Shown here piece after piece: positions 1 to 12,516 of a stretch of 55,271 nt of DNA (the stretch's first letter is position 1; every line of letters starts with the position of its first letter). Below the pieces are notes generated by a model. That model was not told the DNA's origin and did not search any database. It saw nothing but the letters and a program-made list of their open reading frames with translations. Source of the stretch: Ectocarpus siliculosus (lineage: Eukaryota > Sar > Phaeophyceae > Ectocarpales > Ectocarpaceae); the NCBI GenBank assembly GCA_000310025.1, contig FN649734.1, positions 6,013,659 through 6,068,929 of the forward strand, read 5' to 3'. The position numbers and the translations under genes were made by a program.

Positions 1-540
1 GGGGGGGGGGGTACTCATAATCGTGCATGCCGTAATCGTTAGACCATTTTTCTGGCATCCCTACAAAGCCGGGACGGAGCACGCCGGGTTCTCACCGGAC
101 CAGGCTCTCACACCACCAAGCGCGAAACACCGTGAGGGATTCGGCGAGTCCCATGAAGGGTGAGCTGCATCCTGCTAAAGGTGTTCGGGATCTTGTGCTT
201 ACTTGCTTGCGTACGGATGACAACTGCGTATGACTTAATTTATTTTCTGGTGCTTTCACTTCCAAAGACAGTTGTAAGCACTGTGTAACTGCCTCGAGGA
301 TGCTTGACCATTTTAACACAACGTGGTGCGATCATCCCCCGTTGCGCGGAGTGAGGGTCCTCGACCCCGCACAACATGATCTACTCGACCACCATTATGG
401 TTGCCGCAAAAAAAAAAAACAGAGGTAAAAAAAAAAACGGTAACCTGGTTGCCGAGTTCACGAAGTGAATTGGCTTGTTTTACAACGTCGTTGCCAAGCG
501 ACGAAAACCCAACCCCGATGACAAACACCGGGGGGGGCGG
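1..540 (+). repeat. Left arm of inverted repeat ending in poly-G
   Basis: Starts with a G homopolymer and then GTACTCAT. From about base 12 to 536 it matches the reverse complement of the right window end (about 54660-55260) at roughly nine bases in ten by eye. Differences are mostly single substitutions, plus changes in an A-rich stretch near 408-440. The inner end is a second G-rich tract at about 531-554, after which the arms stop matching. It contains one copy of a 62-bp unit (about 470-532) that is tandemly duplicated in the right arm. No convincing protein is encoded; short ORFs here are incidental. It is probably a dispersed repeat family. Confidence 0.85.
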
Positions 541-932
541 AGGGGGGGGGGGGGATTTCCACGTACGCCAACGGCAGTATTTGATGCGTGTTCTGTACAG
601 GAATCGCTGGCTTCGCTGGTCAAGGTTTATTCGCACCTCCCCGCGTGCGTGATAGCGGGCACCAAAGACTCAGTGACGTAAACGCACGGCGCGCACTCAG
701 TTCGGGCCTTTGTATACTACGTAGCGTGACAGAGGTACAAACTAATGCTTCCAGGACCAGAACAAGTGATGACATGGTGCGAAGTCAGCGAACTTCACCG
801 TACACTGCCATTCTCGGTCTCAGCGCCATAGCCTTGCTGAAAATAGGCGTAGCTGTGGTGTCGGCTCTGAATTTCCGGAGAAAATGAAATTGTCACGCTG
901 GCGCGAGGTGTAGCAGACGTTCCAGCCGCGAA
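541..932. other. Gap: no gene recognised
   Basis: Short unsupported ORFs only. The region separates the inner G-tract of the left repeat arm from the last exon of the LRR gene and may hold that gene's 3' flank. Confidence 0.4.
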
Positions 933-2308
933 TTAGATAGTAGTATCTGCGAAAGAAACTCGTAGTCCACGCTTCTCGGCTGTCGATTGGTTGTGACGTT
1001 GTGACATTGTGACTACTGAAAGCGCTAGCCTCTCCAGCTCGGTACGGCCTAGCTCCGGCGGCATGGAACCTCAACAAGAAGCTACAACGTCAAACTGCCG
1101 GCAGACCGCACAGTTATAACGTGTGTCGCGCCCACGGCAAGACGTGCAACCGGTGTTAAGAAGCCGGTGGAAAACCGTCACAAGAAGTCCACAAGAAGTC
1201 CGGCAACAAACCAATCGCTGTCACTGCATCTTACCCGATAGCTTATTGTTGTACAGCAGCAGCTTCTCCAGCTTGGTGAGGGCTCCCAGCTGCTTCGGAA
1301 TGAATCCTGTACAAGCGACAAGCGATTGACAGCCACCGTTCTGATACCACGTAAGCTTCGGATCTAAATATACCCCAATTGAATGGCCTGCCCGTGGGTG
1401 GGACACATGTTCCGGGGGGACATTGCGCTTTCTACTTCGGGTTGCATCGCACCTTTTAGTCCGTTGTTGTGCAGCGAAAGCACCTTAAGGTTGCTGAGAT
1501 TTCCCAACACCTCGGGGATGTGCCCTGCACGAGCAGCACAGCGGAAAGCATGATGAATAAAGACAAGCAGGACTCGCCCACGCATGGGTGGCATTTATAT
1601 TTCCGCAATCTCGAAAAAACTAAACGCCTCACCGCTCAGCCAGTTCGCATCAAGAGCCAGATGTTCCAAAGCGCCAAGCTTGCCTAGCTCCGGCGGTAGA
1701 AGCCCTGCGGTAGGAAAATGCGCAAGGTCGTGGGCACGAGTAAACGCGCCACAAAAATCACCACAATATTCTCATACATGTCTTCGCCCCGTCCACACCC
1801 TGCTCAAGCTTTGGCGAGACAAATATTCTAGATTGCGTGGCCTCATGCCCCGAAACTACGGAGTAAGATTGCAGTGGTCTGCTATGCTTGGAAGTGTAGC
1901 AGCGTAGAGACACTAAAAGTCGGCACTACGGGGAAGAAACTTACGTTCAAATGGTACTTAGCAGAAGAAGCCACCGTACAACGTTTCGTTCGCAGATGTT
2001 AGGGAATTTGCGACCTCGTGGAAAGGATCCTTTCTGTCGACGAATGCTCGGGAAAGATCAAGCTAACAACCGCCAGAGAGAGCGCGACACCATGAAAATC
2101 TCTGCAAACGTACAACGCCAACGCCAGTTGTACCTTGGAGGTTGTTGTTGTACAACGACAACTTAACCACGCGGCCTTCTGCGTTCACGTCCACCCCGTA
2201 CCATGTCCCCAGCACCTCACTTGTGCCCCAGTTGCCCTTTTCCCTCCAATTAGCCCCACGGGTCTCGTGAAACAGGGTGATCAGTGCGTCACGATCCGCC
2301 GACGCCAT
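933..2308 (-). CDS. Small leucine-rich-repeat protein, one 72-bp exon per repeat
   Basis: Five exons on the minus strand: 2308-2134, 1704-1633, 1524-1453, 1306-1235 and 1069-933. Exon 1 encodes MASADRDALITLF and an N-terminal cap ending in a first LRR segment (KLSLYNNNLQG). The three middle exons are each exactly 72 bp with AG/GT borders and the same phase, and encode 24-residue repeats such as IPEVLGNLSNLKVLSLHNN and IPKQLGALTKLEKLLLYNN. The last exon carries a shortened repeat (MPPELGRTELERLALS) and a tail. Together they give 528 bp, or 175 residues with an intact frame. The N-cap and repeat style match the LRR part of brown-algal LRR-ROCO receptors, but no ROC or COR GTPase domain is visible. 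It may be a short LRR protein or a fragment of a larger locus. The last exon is the least certain; stopping a few codons after 1235 is the alternative. An upstream in-frame Met lies at 2356. Confidence 0.7.
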
Positions 2309-3464
2309 CGCACAGAGGGGCTGGAGGATTTCATGGACGGTTACAGAAAATAGCAAAATACCAAACTGGTGAGAACGGAGCTGTTGTCAGACGACACGGC
2401 CATGAAATACCGTGAACGTGCGAACAATCGCACTAGAAATAGGGCTGTGAAGGGTGCGATGAACCTGGGAAATGCCGGCCTCCGGGTGTGCCATCGAGTG
2501 CTCCCGATGCAGGCGTTTCCGTCGTGCTCCATTGCTGTGGTCATAGCCTCGCCGTGGCCACACATACGTGGAATCGGTCACTGCATATTCTCTCAACCAA
2601 GAACCAACGCGCAGATCCACACCTGCATGCCGCAGCCAACGTGACCCAATATTCGTCTACTTTCGACACCGTCGCTCATCACTTGATGCAAAGTATTGAG
2701 CTGGCGGACCTACCCAAACTTCCGTTGCATACACGTACCACTTCTTGAACACCGGGCCGCAGAACAGATTACCGCCTCACAAAGCCAAGACAACTTCAAG
2801 CTACCGACTGACACACGCCGAAAACGCAAGGGTAGCCATACGAACATCTACATTCTTTGTGGCCGCCAACTACATGGCTCGACGAAGAATAAGAGCCGTC
2901 CAAATCGCAAGGCCCAAGCTAACTCGCTGCAAGTGCGTACTCCTGCGGGAGGTCTGTGCCCAAGGGAGAGGGGAGAGGTCCGAACTCAGCAGCCGTATGT
3001 TGCACCAAACCACTTTTGTTCTGCGTAAGCGTAGACAGGCGGAACCGACGGGACCGGGGTATCTCGACGACGTGTTAGCAAGCCCAAAGAACCCACGGGG
3101 AGCCCAGCCGCAACGCCCAGATGGCACTACCGATGACAAGGCGTAGGCACATAAAAGGCGACTGCTGTACGGTATGGACCTAGAAGTGCTTCCGGCTATG
3201 CCTGGATGGATGTGCATTGAACGGGCAATTCAATGGTGCATATTCGGTCGAAAAAACGCAAAACTCGAACCCTGTGTAATGCATCTCGGTGCGTGTGCAG
3301 ATTGGATGTCCCCCTTCGGCTGGTGTAGCCGGGTGAGAGGAAACGGGAAGGTAAATGCGCACCTCGTTCGACCAGATCAACGTTTGTAAGCCAAAAAGCG
3401 AAAATATCCAAGAGACAAACTTTCTTCCAAACTGTCGTATACCATGTTGCACGCGAGATCTCAC
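2309..3464. other. Gap between the LRR gene and a hypothetical gene
   Basis: No supported gene. The minus-strand frame of the neighbouring hypothetical ORF stays open down to 3180, but a strong donor at 3464 suggests that 3180-3464 is intronic. A downstream exon of that gene could lie here, but none could be identified. Confidence 0.3.
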
Positions 3465-4295
3465 CTCGCTTTCGCTTTTCGGCTGGGTGGAGAGAGCAAC
3501 GATATCCTCATGCTCGCTGTTCCGCGCGGGGGCCGCCACCGCCTGTGCTGCCCCGCCGCCCACATCCCCAGCTCTTCGTGCCACGCCTTCGGGATGCTCC
3601 AGCGTAAAGGAGCTGAAACGCCGCAGCATGCCACCGATGCCCAGTCCGTGGGACGGCGCTTGCCGCTCCAGTCCCTGGAACGGCGGATGCCGCTCCTCCT
3701 CCTGGGCTCCCGCGCTGGTACCCCACGATCCAGGCTCGAATGCCTCAAGCTCGCCCGCCGTAGGAAGAATGACGCAGCATTCCCCCTTCTTGAGCAGCCC
3801 GGCCCTGTGAGCGAGGCGGACGACGCACTCCGCGACGACCCGCTTGCCGAGGTGCGCGCGGAACTCTGGCGAGGCATCACCCCCTCCTGCCCCATGCTCG
3901 ATCGACTCGCCGCGGGCCAGAGCAGCGTGGAAATTCTCGGCGTTCGGAAGTGGCGGGATGGTCGTCGCCAGGGGCGCGAGCTGCGCGACCGCTTCCGCCA
4001 GAGGGAGGATGCCGAGGTATACCTGCTGGCCGGGGAGCCATACCCGGTTTGCGTTGACCGAGGGCGCGGCTCCAATGCTCGCGCGGTCGAAACACGGAAG
4101 ATCTTCCAACTTGTCCGAGGAGAGAACCACCGTTGCATTGGCCAGGATCGGCGGCGGCAGAAGGGTTGACGCCGGTGGCTCCTGGGTGGAAGGCTCCGTA
4201 TTCGGTGCAGGAGAAGATTGCCCCTGCCGATGCCGCGTCCGGGGGGGCGTGGCTGGCGGGCTGGACGCGGGAGGCGCCCGATTGTGTTTAGGCAT
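3465..4295 (-). CDS. Hypothetical protein, proline-rich N-terminus (5' exon)
   Basis: A long minus-strand frame opens at MPKHNRAPPASSP (4295); an in-frame Met at 4394 is possible. It runs without a stop to 3180. A good donor (GAG followed by GTGAGA) sits at 3464 after KSESE, so 3465 is taken as the exon end and later exons are not identified. The first 60 or so residues are Pro/Ser/Thr-rich and basic, and probably disordered. A more ordered part follows (for example PGQQVYLGILPLAEAVAQL and KRVVAECVVRLAHRAG). The C-terminal part is Gly/Ala-rich with short imperfect internal repeats. I do not recognise the family. High GC3 and a frame much longer than chance support coding. The 326-codon overlapping frame on the same strand is arginine-rich and looks like a shadow. 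Confidence 0.45.
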
Positions 4296-6983
4296 GGATA
4301 CCTCTCTCCAGCTTTCCTGTCCTCTACGAATACGATATTTGGAGAGGGTTCCTTGTTTTCGAAGAGAAAAAGAAGTTCCAACGGGGGGGGGCACATTTCA
4401 AGAGAAACTTGGGGTTTGGTAGTGTTCCGTGCCGGTTCCATTTAATTATCTGATTGGCTCCCAATATCACTGACGGACAATAAACAAGAGAGCGCGAAGC
4501 AAGGCATAAAAAAGCTAGGAAATACAGGTAGCCTCCGCTGACGCTATGGACTCATTGCTTATCTATCTTAGGCTAATTTCTATGGATGGAGAATTCGCTT
4601 TGTCATAAAAAAGAGAGCGGAATTATACAGAAAGGGACGACGCACACAATTCTGCGTGCAGGGAACACTTCTTGTCGATACTGCTGTACATGTGCATATG
4701 AATTCTTCGGTAGAATTTTAGGCCACTGACCGCGTGAGCCGGAAAGTCCTTCCCGATTTACCATTTCATCATCTAGCGCCCATTTACAGTACTGCCCTTG
4801 GCCCCAACCCGCACACCGTCAATGATGCAGAGAGTGGGCTGCCTGATGAGTCATTTGTCTGGCTGCGTGGCTGATATGTCACTCGAAGCAGCTATTTTAT
4901 GCATAAGATGTACACGGCGAACATATCACATCTTCCCGCACATCCCGATCCAACTCGTTGTTGCAATTCTGCCAACTTCTGCCAACTTCTGCCTAGCTCA
5001 TCTCTAGCATCGTCAACCGCGTTGTGTGCGAAGGGGTTAATGCGCGTATGAACACACTTGGCAGGCTGCCGGACTGCTATCGGTGGTGAAAGACCACGCA
5101 TGTTGAGTAGATGCGTACCCGCGGGCACCCTGGCGCTTCTCTGTCAACAGGAATTAATTAACTCACCAAAGGAGAGCGAAATGCGAGGCCAAGATGGTGT
5201 CCGCTTCTCTCCCTTCCAACGCCGCCACAAAAACACCTCAAACCCAGAGCCCGTGCACTCTCTACCAGTTGATCTCGTCCTTCCTCCGTATCTTCCGGGC
5301 CAGCTCTCTGCCTGCTGTCTTGCCAGATCGCTGTGTGCAACCAACAGCAAGTGGCCATCTCCCCCTCTGCTGTGCGGGGAATTTACGAATTTACACCCAA
5401 GAATCCCATCTGCGGGTCCCCTTGGTTGGAGTGTGAGCACCCCGCCACAGCACACCCTCGTTACAAGCTCCACCGTGTGGGTACGTGTGTGGTAACAGGG
5501 AAGAGCGTGGGCTGGTTGTCGCTAGCGCTGCTTGCCTGGCGCTATGACAGTCGAATGCTCAGGAGCTTACCCCTTTTATTGTTCAGTGCTCTTCTGTGAC
5601 GAAATATCCCTCCGCAGGTCAAGGTGTGGACTTGCATGCACGGATGTTGGATAGAAGACGTTGGATGTTGGGTGAGCCTAGCCTAGTTGCTTGAAGAAGG
5701 AGCTTCTTACCTGTTTCCCCGATGCGGCAAACGTTAAAATGTTAACTAGTGTAATAATGTTGTTCCGTGACAGAGTTGCGTCGCCGACCCCGAACAACAA
5801 AGCACTGCGGGACGTTTACAACCCATCACCATTGCCATTATTAATTGGTTTCGAAGATAACCAAGGCGGGGTGATACAATCAAGCAGAATGTTGACACCT
5901 TGCTTGATCCTTGCACGAGACTTGCACTTGCTTGAGAAATTCTCGAGGTAACTTATCTTCAATTCGTTGTACGCATTTTCCAACTACTGCCCGTAGTCTA
6001 CTTCGCGATTTCTACAAATTATCTTCAATTCGTTGTACGCATTTCCAACGACTGCCCGTAGTCTACTTCGCGATTTCTACAAAGTACTTGCAGCAAACAC
6101 TATATACAACCAAAACCAATCCAGCTAAAGAAACGACAAATAAAGCAAGATAAAGAAGAGTCGATCAACTGGGCGCGGCTCCTCCTTCGTGCATCTCTCG
6201 TGAACCAACCCTCTGGCAAAGCAAACACACAATTTACTGCTGTACCTACGTTCAGTTCGCCGCACCTATATACTGCATGCCAGGGGTTCTTTATCGCAAA
6301 ACACTGCACCCCGTTTGTCCCTCTTCCCCTCAAAGCACCATGTGAACTAAATCATGATACAGTGCGAGCAAGCTAAATGTATTGATACGTGTTCATGTTA
6401 GGAACTACAAAGCGACAACGCTACCTGGCACTGCCAAGGCGCTGCATTCGATCGACATTCAACTCGAGTAGCGGTCTTATTCTCACTCGGCCCTTAGACA
6501 GCGAATCAACGCTCCGACCACTGTACGTGTGAAATTCACTTCCGATGGACTAAAAAACGAGAGCACTAGAAGAACTGGAGCTACGGTAGTCCGCGTACAA
6601 CTCACTGTAGCACCTGTCAGCCGGGGAATATATCAAACGCATCACTCGAGCCACAACGGCTGCTATCGCTCGGTCGTCGAAGCGGCTATTGTAAGGAGTT
6701 GAGGCGATGGTATTTACCACCACAAACTCCCAAGAGGACAGGAGGTCAAGATAATACCAAGCCGAGAATAGCAGAAGTTCGACGGTTTCAAACCGTCGGA
6801 TACGATGACGATACACACCCAAGCATACCGGCTGCGTGCCCCGGGGGTCCAAGACCACAAGGTAAGGAAGGTAACCCTAATGCCCCTTCCCGGAAGAAGA
6901 CGGCATTGTTCTCTCCCCCATGCATGCATGTGCCCGAAGGGGCCCGGACCCACCCGCCAAACCCTGCCCCGGTAGGGCCTAGC
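4296..6983. other. Gap between hypothetical gene and Aurora kinase
   Basis: No supported coding region. It holds two exact copies of the TACTGCTGTA decamer (4679-4688 and 6235-6244), a short CCAACTTCTG repeat near 4973-4992, and a 66-bp tandem duplication at 5953-6083. The part next to 6984 is expected to include the 3' UTR of the Aurora gene. Confidence 0.4.
5953..6083. repeat. Tandem duplication of a 66-bp unit
   Basis: Copy 1 (5953-6018) begins TTATCTTCAATTCGTTGTAC and ends CGATTTCTACAAA. Copy 2 (6019-6083) repeats it with a one-base deletion and one substitution. There are only two copies, and near identity suggests a recent event. Confidence 0.9.
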
Positions 6984-9900
6984 TTAGTTGGAGGTGAACT
7001 TAACGATCCAAGGGTGTTGGGGCACCCTCTCCAGGGGCAGACGGTCCGAGGGCTTCTTGCGGATCAGCCGGCCAATCAGATCGCGCGCCTCCGGTGTCAC
7101 GTGCTGAGGATGCGAAACGAAACGAGCAGCAGACAAAAAACATATGCGCGGGGGTGGGTGGGGGTGTTCGCGTCAGGGCCATCAGAGGCGATGGGATTGG
7201 GCGTGATCGATCGCATATTCAACGCAATGAATGTTGCACCAATTGACGCCTTGTGCATCAACGGCAAGCTGGAAATGATGTGTCAACACAGTTGTAGTGG
7301 TCCCGGAATAATGTCAGTTGGTGCGAGCCCCAGTAATATACATCTGTACAGACCCTTAGACTATGGCCAAAAAAATCAAATTCAGCACGCACCGCAGGAG
7401 GAAGTCGGGGCACGAAAAAAAAAAAGGAAAAAAAGCCCTGTGTTTACCCCCTCGTATGTGACCCTGTATGGTTGTACTTGTACGAACAAATACACTGACA
7501 AGTGTATTACTCTACATATGTAGTACACTACACGTCTCATCACGAAAATTGGGGGGACTGTCGCCATAAATAAATATGACGAAAACACACACACAGCAGT
7601 CGTACGTACCGAGGGGTATCGTAGGTCGACGTTGATGATCCGTCTGTAGGTGGCGCTGTGTCCCTGAGCATCGAAAGGCGGGTTGCCCACAAGGAGCTCG
7701 TACATGAGCACTCCCAGGGCCCAGATGTCGACCGCCTCGTTGTGCTCCTGCCGAGGGTCAAGGGTCAAGGGTCGAGACAAACAGACAGAAGGTGAGTGTG
7801 AGGAACATACTTGAGTTGGGCTAGCTTTGCCCGCCCGGTGCATTGCCACCGACTACGGAGCAGGAAGCTAACGGGGTCCGTGGGCCGCAAGCGATAGAGG
7901 ATAGAGGTACTGAATGAGTACGGCAGACGCAGCCAGCCGGACGTGCACGACAAATCGCGTGCAGGGGTACTCACTTGGATGTTGTCAAAAATAAATATGA
8001 AAAAATATATGTGAACGACCACCGCACGATCGATTTCATCCCGACACAAGCAAGAGTTCCGCGAACGGCACGAAGATACCAAGCCTCACACCCGATGCGA
8101 TACGAGTCGGAATCAAGAGTGTTTGTGTCGTCCTCCCGATGGCTGTTCTTCATAAACGTTATCCGACCCCCCCCCCAACCTCTTGTCATTGTGCAGCTTC
8201 GCGCTTTCAATTTTGATTGGTCATTGGAACAGCTTCCCGCCTTTCCGACTTGTACACAACCATATCTATGTATACGTACTGCCAAGACATGGGCGGGTGT
8301 GTTGAAATTACATTCATCAAGGGAGCTAATCGGGTATGAAACCGAATAGAGCAGTATTCCTTGTTTGTCTTGGCGGTACAACGCTGACCAGACTCGGCAA
8401 TCAGAATTTTGTGAGGTGTAAGACACGAGGCATTATGCAGGACGTGCCGGTACAGCAAAAACCACAAGTACATGTATTATTTTCGTATACTTTTTTTTTG
8501 GGTAGGTTAGCCTGTGATCACGGGAATCGACCCCGTCAAGTGTTAGTAGTAAGGACAGAAGAAGGTACTGGGCAGAGAGAACGGAACGGTTTTCAATGTG
8601 AAGACAACAACAACAACATATTCTACACCTCGCCCCATGTTTTGTCCGACTCTGCCATCGGCTGCAAGCAAATCGAGAAACCTCTTAACAATATAGACTA
8701 GGTGTGATAGCAGTTAAATTTTGGAAGGAACCGACGCGACATTTTACATTGTCTTTGCTGCATGGTTTAACATACCTTTCCCTCAACCATCTCCGGGGGC
8801 AGGTAGTCGAGGGTGCCGCAGAACGTCTGGCGCCTATTGGACGGGGCGTGCACCGACCACCCGAAGTCCGCGATCTTCAGCTGTGACGTACAAACGGGGC
8901 ACAGCAGACAAGAAGAGAAAGAGATTGGGGGGTACGTACGTAAAATTGTGCTTGCTCCGTGAAGATCTGAACGAAGCAGAACAACACACCCTTTCTTTCA
9001 CCAACCAACACCCGACAACACAACCGACTGGTCTACTGGACTCCCTATGGCGATAGACAGGGCACCGATCCCACCGCCTCCCCGTGGCTACCACCAAAAC
9101 TGTACTGCCTGTACCAGGAACTACACTACATCAAACCAATCGGAAGACCACCGGGTCCGCATATCCTCAGTGGCAAGGCAACGGGACATACAATACATTT
9201 AGACTGATCTCGACAAAGAGGTCGAGAAAGACGATGTGTGGAAATAGTACTTGTGGAGAGCCTTGTGCAGCCAGACGAACCAAACAGACCAACCACAACG
9301 CGGACAGACGTGGCTGCTGCTGAGACAATCAGCAAACGTCACCTCAACCTATCTACAATACCCCCTCAAGCGAACACGACAGGCAAGACTACACGGGGCT
9401 CTCCGTTGTGAGGGCCGAGGGTTTGAGCGTTCTGTAAAACCCACAAAACCACAAGCAATAACGTCGGAGATGAGGGAAAGCCGGCTAACCCATTCATTCA
9501 CGGAAGAGCGAGGAACACTCAAACAAGGAAGATGAGGAAAGAAGCAACAAGAGAGAGGCAGAAAAGACAAAAAAATATATATATTGAAGAATCGAACCCA
9601 CCTCTCCGTTATGACCGACTAGGAGGTTCTCAGGCTTGATGTCGCGGTGGATGACGTGCTTGGAGTGGCAGTAGCTCAGAGCGTCCGCGACCTCTTTGAC
9701 GTACTGGGCTGCGCGCCGCTCCCTGGAAAAATTCGAGACAACGTGCGAGGAGCGTTTGGATTTTGTCATCGCCGTCCGCAAATAACGAGGCGCCATTAAT
9801 GATTGAACCTACGCGAATAGGAATACATTGATTGAGACGACTACAGTAGGGGTTGTCGCATGTGGAAATTCTGCCCCGGGATGAAGTAGAGAGGTGTTAG

Positions 9901-12516
9901 TGATCTCGTTGGGCTTCCCTCGAGTCCGAGGGATCGTACACAACTGTATTGGCGAGGTCGCGAAGAGATCAGATACAAAAATAAAGAACCCAGGCGGAGA
10001 TGGGACGGACGACAAGAGGGCTCGTCGGTGACAGGTTTCGCATTCGAGAATCCTCTTTTTCTACGGTCCTATGTACGGTGGAGTCCTTGCGGTACGGTCT
10101 CGGCGAAGAAAAGCTAAGCTAAGCTATAGTGGAAAGTCCAGCGTCTGTTGCATCTAACCGATTTGAGACAGCGTTCCGAGAGCGAATCTCGGCGGCGATC
10201 AATATCATAGGTAGAGTGAAAAAAGTGTTCTGCGGTACGAAAAGTCACTTTTGCACCACGCCTGACACGACTGTTACAGGAATTCAATCCAACGCAAATT
10301 TTCATGTGGCCAGATAGTCTCTACTATCCTGCAGTTCACCGGTCAGGGACGAGGATAGTGTTAGCGCTCACCCGAAGCAGCCAGCCTCAACTAGGGAGTT
10401 GTAAAGCTCTCCCCCACTCGCCAGCTCGAGGATGAGGTAGATCCTCTTGTGGTCGTAAAAGAACCCGAGCCTGAGTGGGACGATCAAAAGGTTGAATCGA
10501 GATGCCCCCAACGATTAGTGATGTTCTCGTCGTTGAGTCCTCACAAGAAGTTAAAACCTATGTAGTATGCATCTATCGCATTGATCTTTCTTTTCATGGT
10601 CGCAGAAGAGCTCCGTTCTTGACAGCACCAAACGCTTTGAAGACTCATGAGGTTGTGTTGGGCAGCTCAGCTAAGGGTAGCCGGACATCGATGTGGTCAC
10701 GATGTTTCCAACGTACGGAGACATCAAATGTCATTCTGTGTGATCAAAATCTTTCCAATGAGCGTACCGTACGCCCGGCACCCCCAAGTTTAAACGGGGT
10801 CGCATCATGTCTATCATGTCCAAGGTACATCGGCTGGAACCGCAGTTCGAGTTCAAAGTTCGTACTGTACGGTAGGAAGAAGCTAACAAAACTACAGGAG
10901 TAGGGGGGATGAAGAACGGAGAACGAGAAACGTGGTAGATCGACTTCGGTACTTCGGAACGGAAAGTTGTAAACAGATACAACTCATGAGAACAACTTCG
11001 TCAACACCATGCAGCAACACCGTAAACGTTAATGTCTCATGTCTAGAAAAAAATCGCCCACAAGAAACAACACCAACAATAATGCAGGTACAGATAAATG
11101 GTGTCGGAGAGAAAAGACTAATAAATGTAGTTAGTATTTTTGCTTGGTTCAAATCACCACGTGCTACTCTGACACTCACATGCGAAGGATATTGCGGTGT
11201 CGGAGGTGCGATTGAATCTCGATCTCCCGTCGCAGCTGGTGCTCCACGCCGGACTTGGACAGCTGCTTCTTTTGCAGAACCTGCGATATTTGCAGTACAA
11301 AGAAAAAGTGTTCGGTAGATATCATACAGCAGACGAGGGCATCATGCAGACACACCCATTCCCGATTGAAACTACAGAAATTCATGCACACTCTTCTTCT
11401 TGAGCCAAACCTGTAGACATTTGGAAAGGTGATTGGCAGACGTCACCTAGCAGGCGCATATGCATATACAATTATATTATGACACCCTCGTCGTTCCGTA
11501 CTGATCATTCGCGCACACGCTGCTTCTGCAGCAGCTGGTGACGCATGAGAGCGCTTCGTGTTGCTTGCTTGGCTAAACGAAGCCAACGTTCAGACAACAT
11601 TCGTGTGTAAGCGGCATCATGCATTAGACGCACGAAAAGAAGGGTACCTAGAGTACGTCTGAGGGTGTGCCGGCGACACCGTGAGCATTGAAGAGACTGA
11701 GAGACTGCACGGTGGTCATGATGAAAGGTCGTGGTATCCTGGCCTTCTCACTACTGATACACAGGCACCGGAAGGCTCAGGCAGTGTGACTACACACGTA
11801 CAGCGTAGAGAACCGTAATCTAGGTCGCGTAACGATACAGTAACGATGGGAATGAGGACAAAGCGCCGGGACTCAATGCTCCCTCCCGCCAATGACAAGT
11901 ACAACTTCAATGGAAGCAACCGGCCTGAACACCTGGATGTTTCAACACTTGAGCAATAGCTGGCGGTACGGCATCAGAACTCCGGAACAGAATAGCAACA
12001 ACCTATAGGATACATACACCCGTCTCATCGGTCATCGTTTTACTACGGCAGGCGCAGGCCACAAGTATTGAATAACAACTAGCACTGTGGAAGCATCCTC
12101 TTCATCAGCATCCGAGTCCTGAATACCGTGGAAGGTGACGGGAAAATTCTTCGACAAAAGCGGCATGGGAAAAATCCAGACCTTGCCTTTGGGTCGACGA
12201 GGCATCTCATCTCATCTTCGAAAACCGTGGTCGAAAATATGAGGCGCCACCAGCTACAAAGACACCTACAACCAAGTTTTGCAACCTCGAAGTCACCAAC
12301 ATCAACAACGACCCCCCCCCCCCCCGAAAAAAAAGGAAGGCAAACGGTGCCCACCTTGATGGCCGTGACGTAGCCGGAAGTCTTCTCCCTGGCAAGGTAC
12401 ACCCTGCCGAACTTTCCTTGTCCAAGGCGCCGCCCGATCTCGAAGTCTTCCAGAGACCACCCCCGTCGAGGGGCCCCCCCACCAGCACCCACGGGACCTC
12501 CTCCAACAGGTTTCAT
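6984..12516 (-). CDS. Aurora kinase (chromosomal passenger complex catalytic subunit)
   Basis: Seven exons on the minus strand: 12516-12355, 11280-11180, 10470-10372, 9722-9602, 8880-8776, 7747-7610 and 7103-6984. All borders are GT-AG and phases agree, giving 846 bp or 281 residues with stop at 6984. A complete Ser/Thr kinase domain starts about residue 25. The Gly-rich loop GQGKFGRV is at 33-39 and the ATP lysine is K54 in AIK. The alphaC helix has E73 in [18 protein letters not shown]. The catalytic loop HRDIKPEN is at 146-153 and DFG at 166-168. The activation segment [16 protein letters not shown] has the activating threonine at T180. Domain VIa-XI ends in HPWI. The alphaC and T-loop sequences are diagnostic of Aurora kinases. 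The N-terminal extension is only about 24 residues, short and Gly-rich, with no recognised KEN or A-box. Aurora phosphorylates histone H3 and kinetochore substrates in mitosis. The activator candidate lies head to head at 13505. Confidence 0.96.
8491..8612 (-). mobile_element. SINE-like dispersed repeat, copy A (in Aurora intron 5)
   Basis: The reverse complement of this stretch matches 16390-16514 over about 120 bp. It contains GGGGTCGATTCCCGTG, close to an RNA polymerase III B box, and ends in a run of nine A (8499-8491 on the minus strand). No clear A box was found. It lies inside the intron between exons 5 (8880-8776) and 6 (7747-7610). Confidence 0.6.
12308..12327. repeat. C14 homopolymer in Aurora intron 1
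   Basis: A run of 14 C followed by A-rich sequence lies just inside the first intron, about 30 bases from the exon 1 donor. Confidence 0.85.

Noticed and set aside
3461-4441. 326-codon minus-strand ORF overlapping the hypothetical gene
   Set aside because: Arg/Ser-rich translation of a GC-rich gene in the wrong frame; the other frame has more natural composition.
9570-9610. Pol III B box (GGTTCGATTC) near Aurora exon 4
   Set aside because: It spans the exon 4 donor and has no tRNA-like context; chance match.
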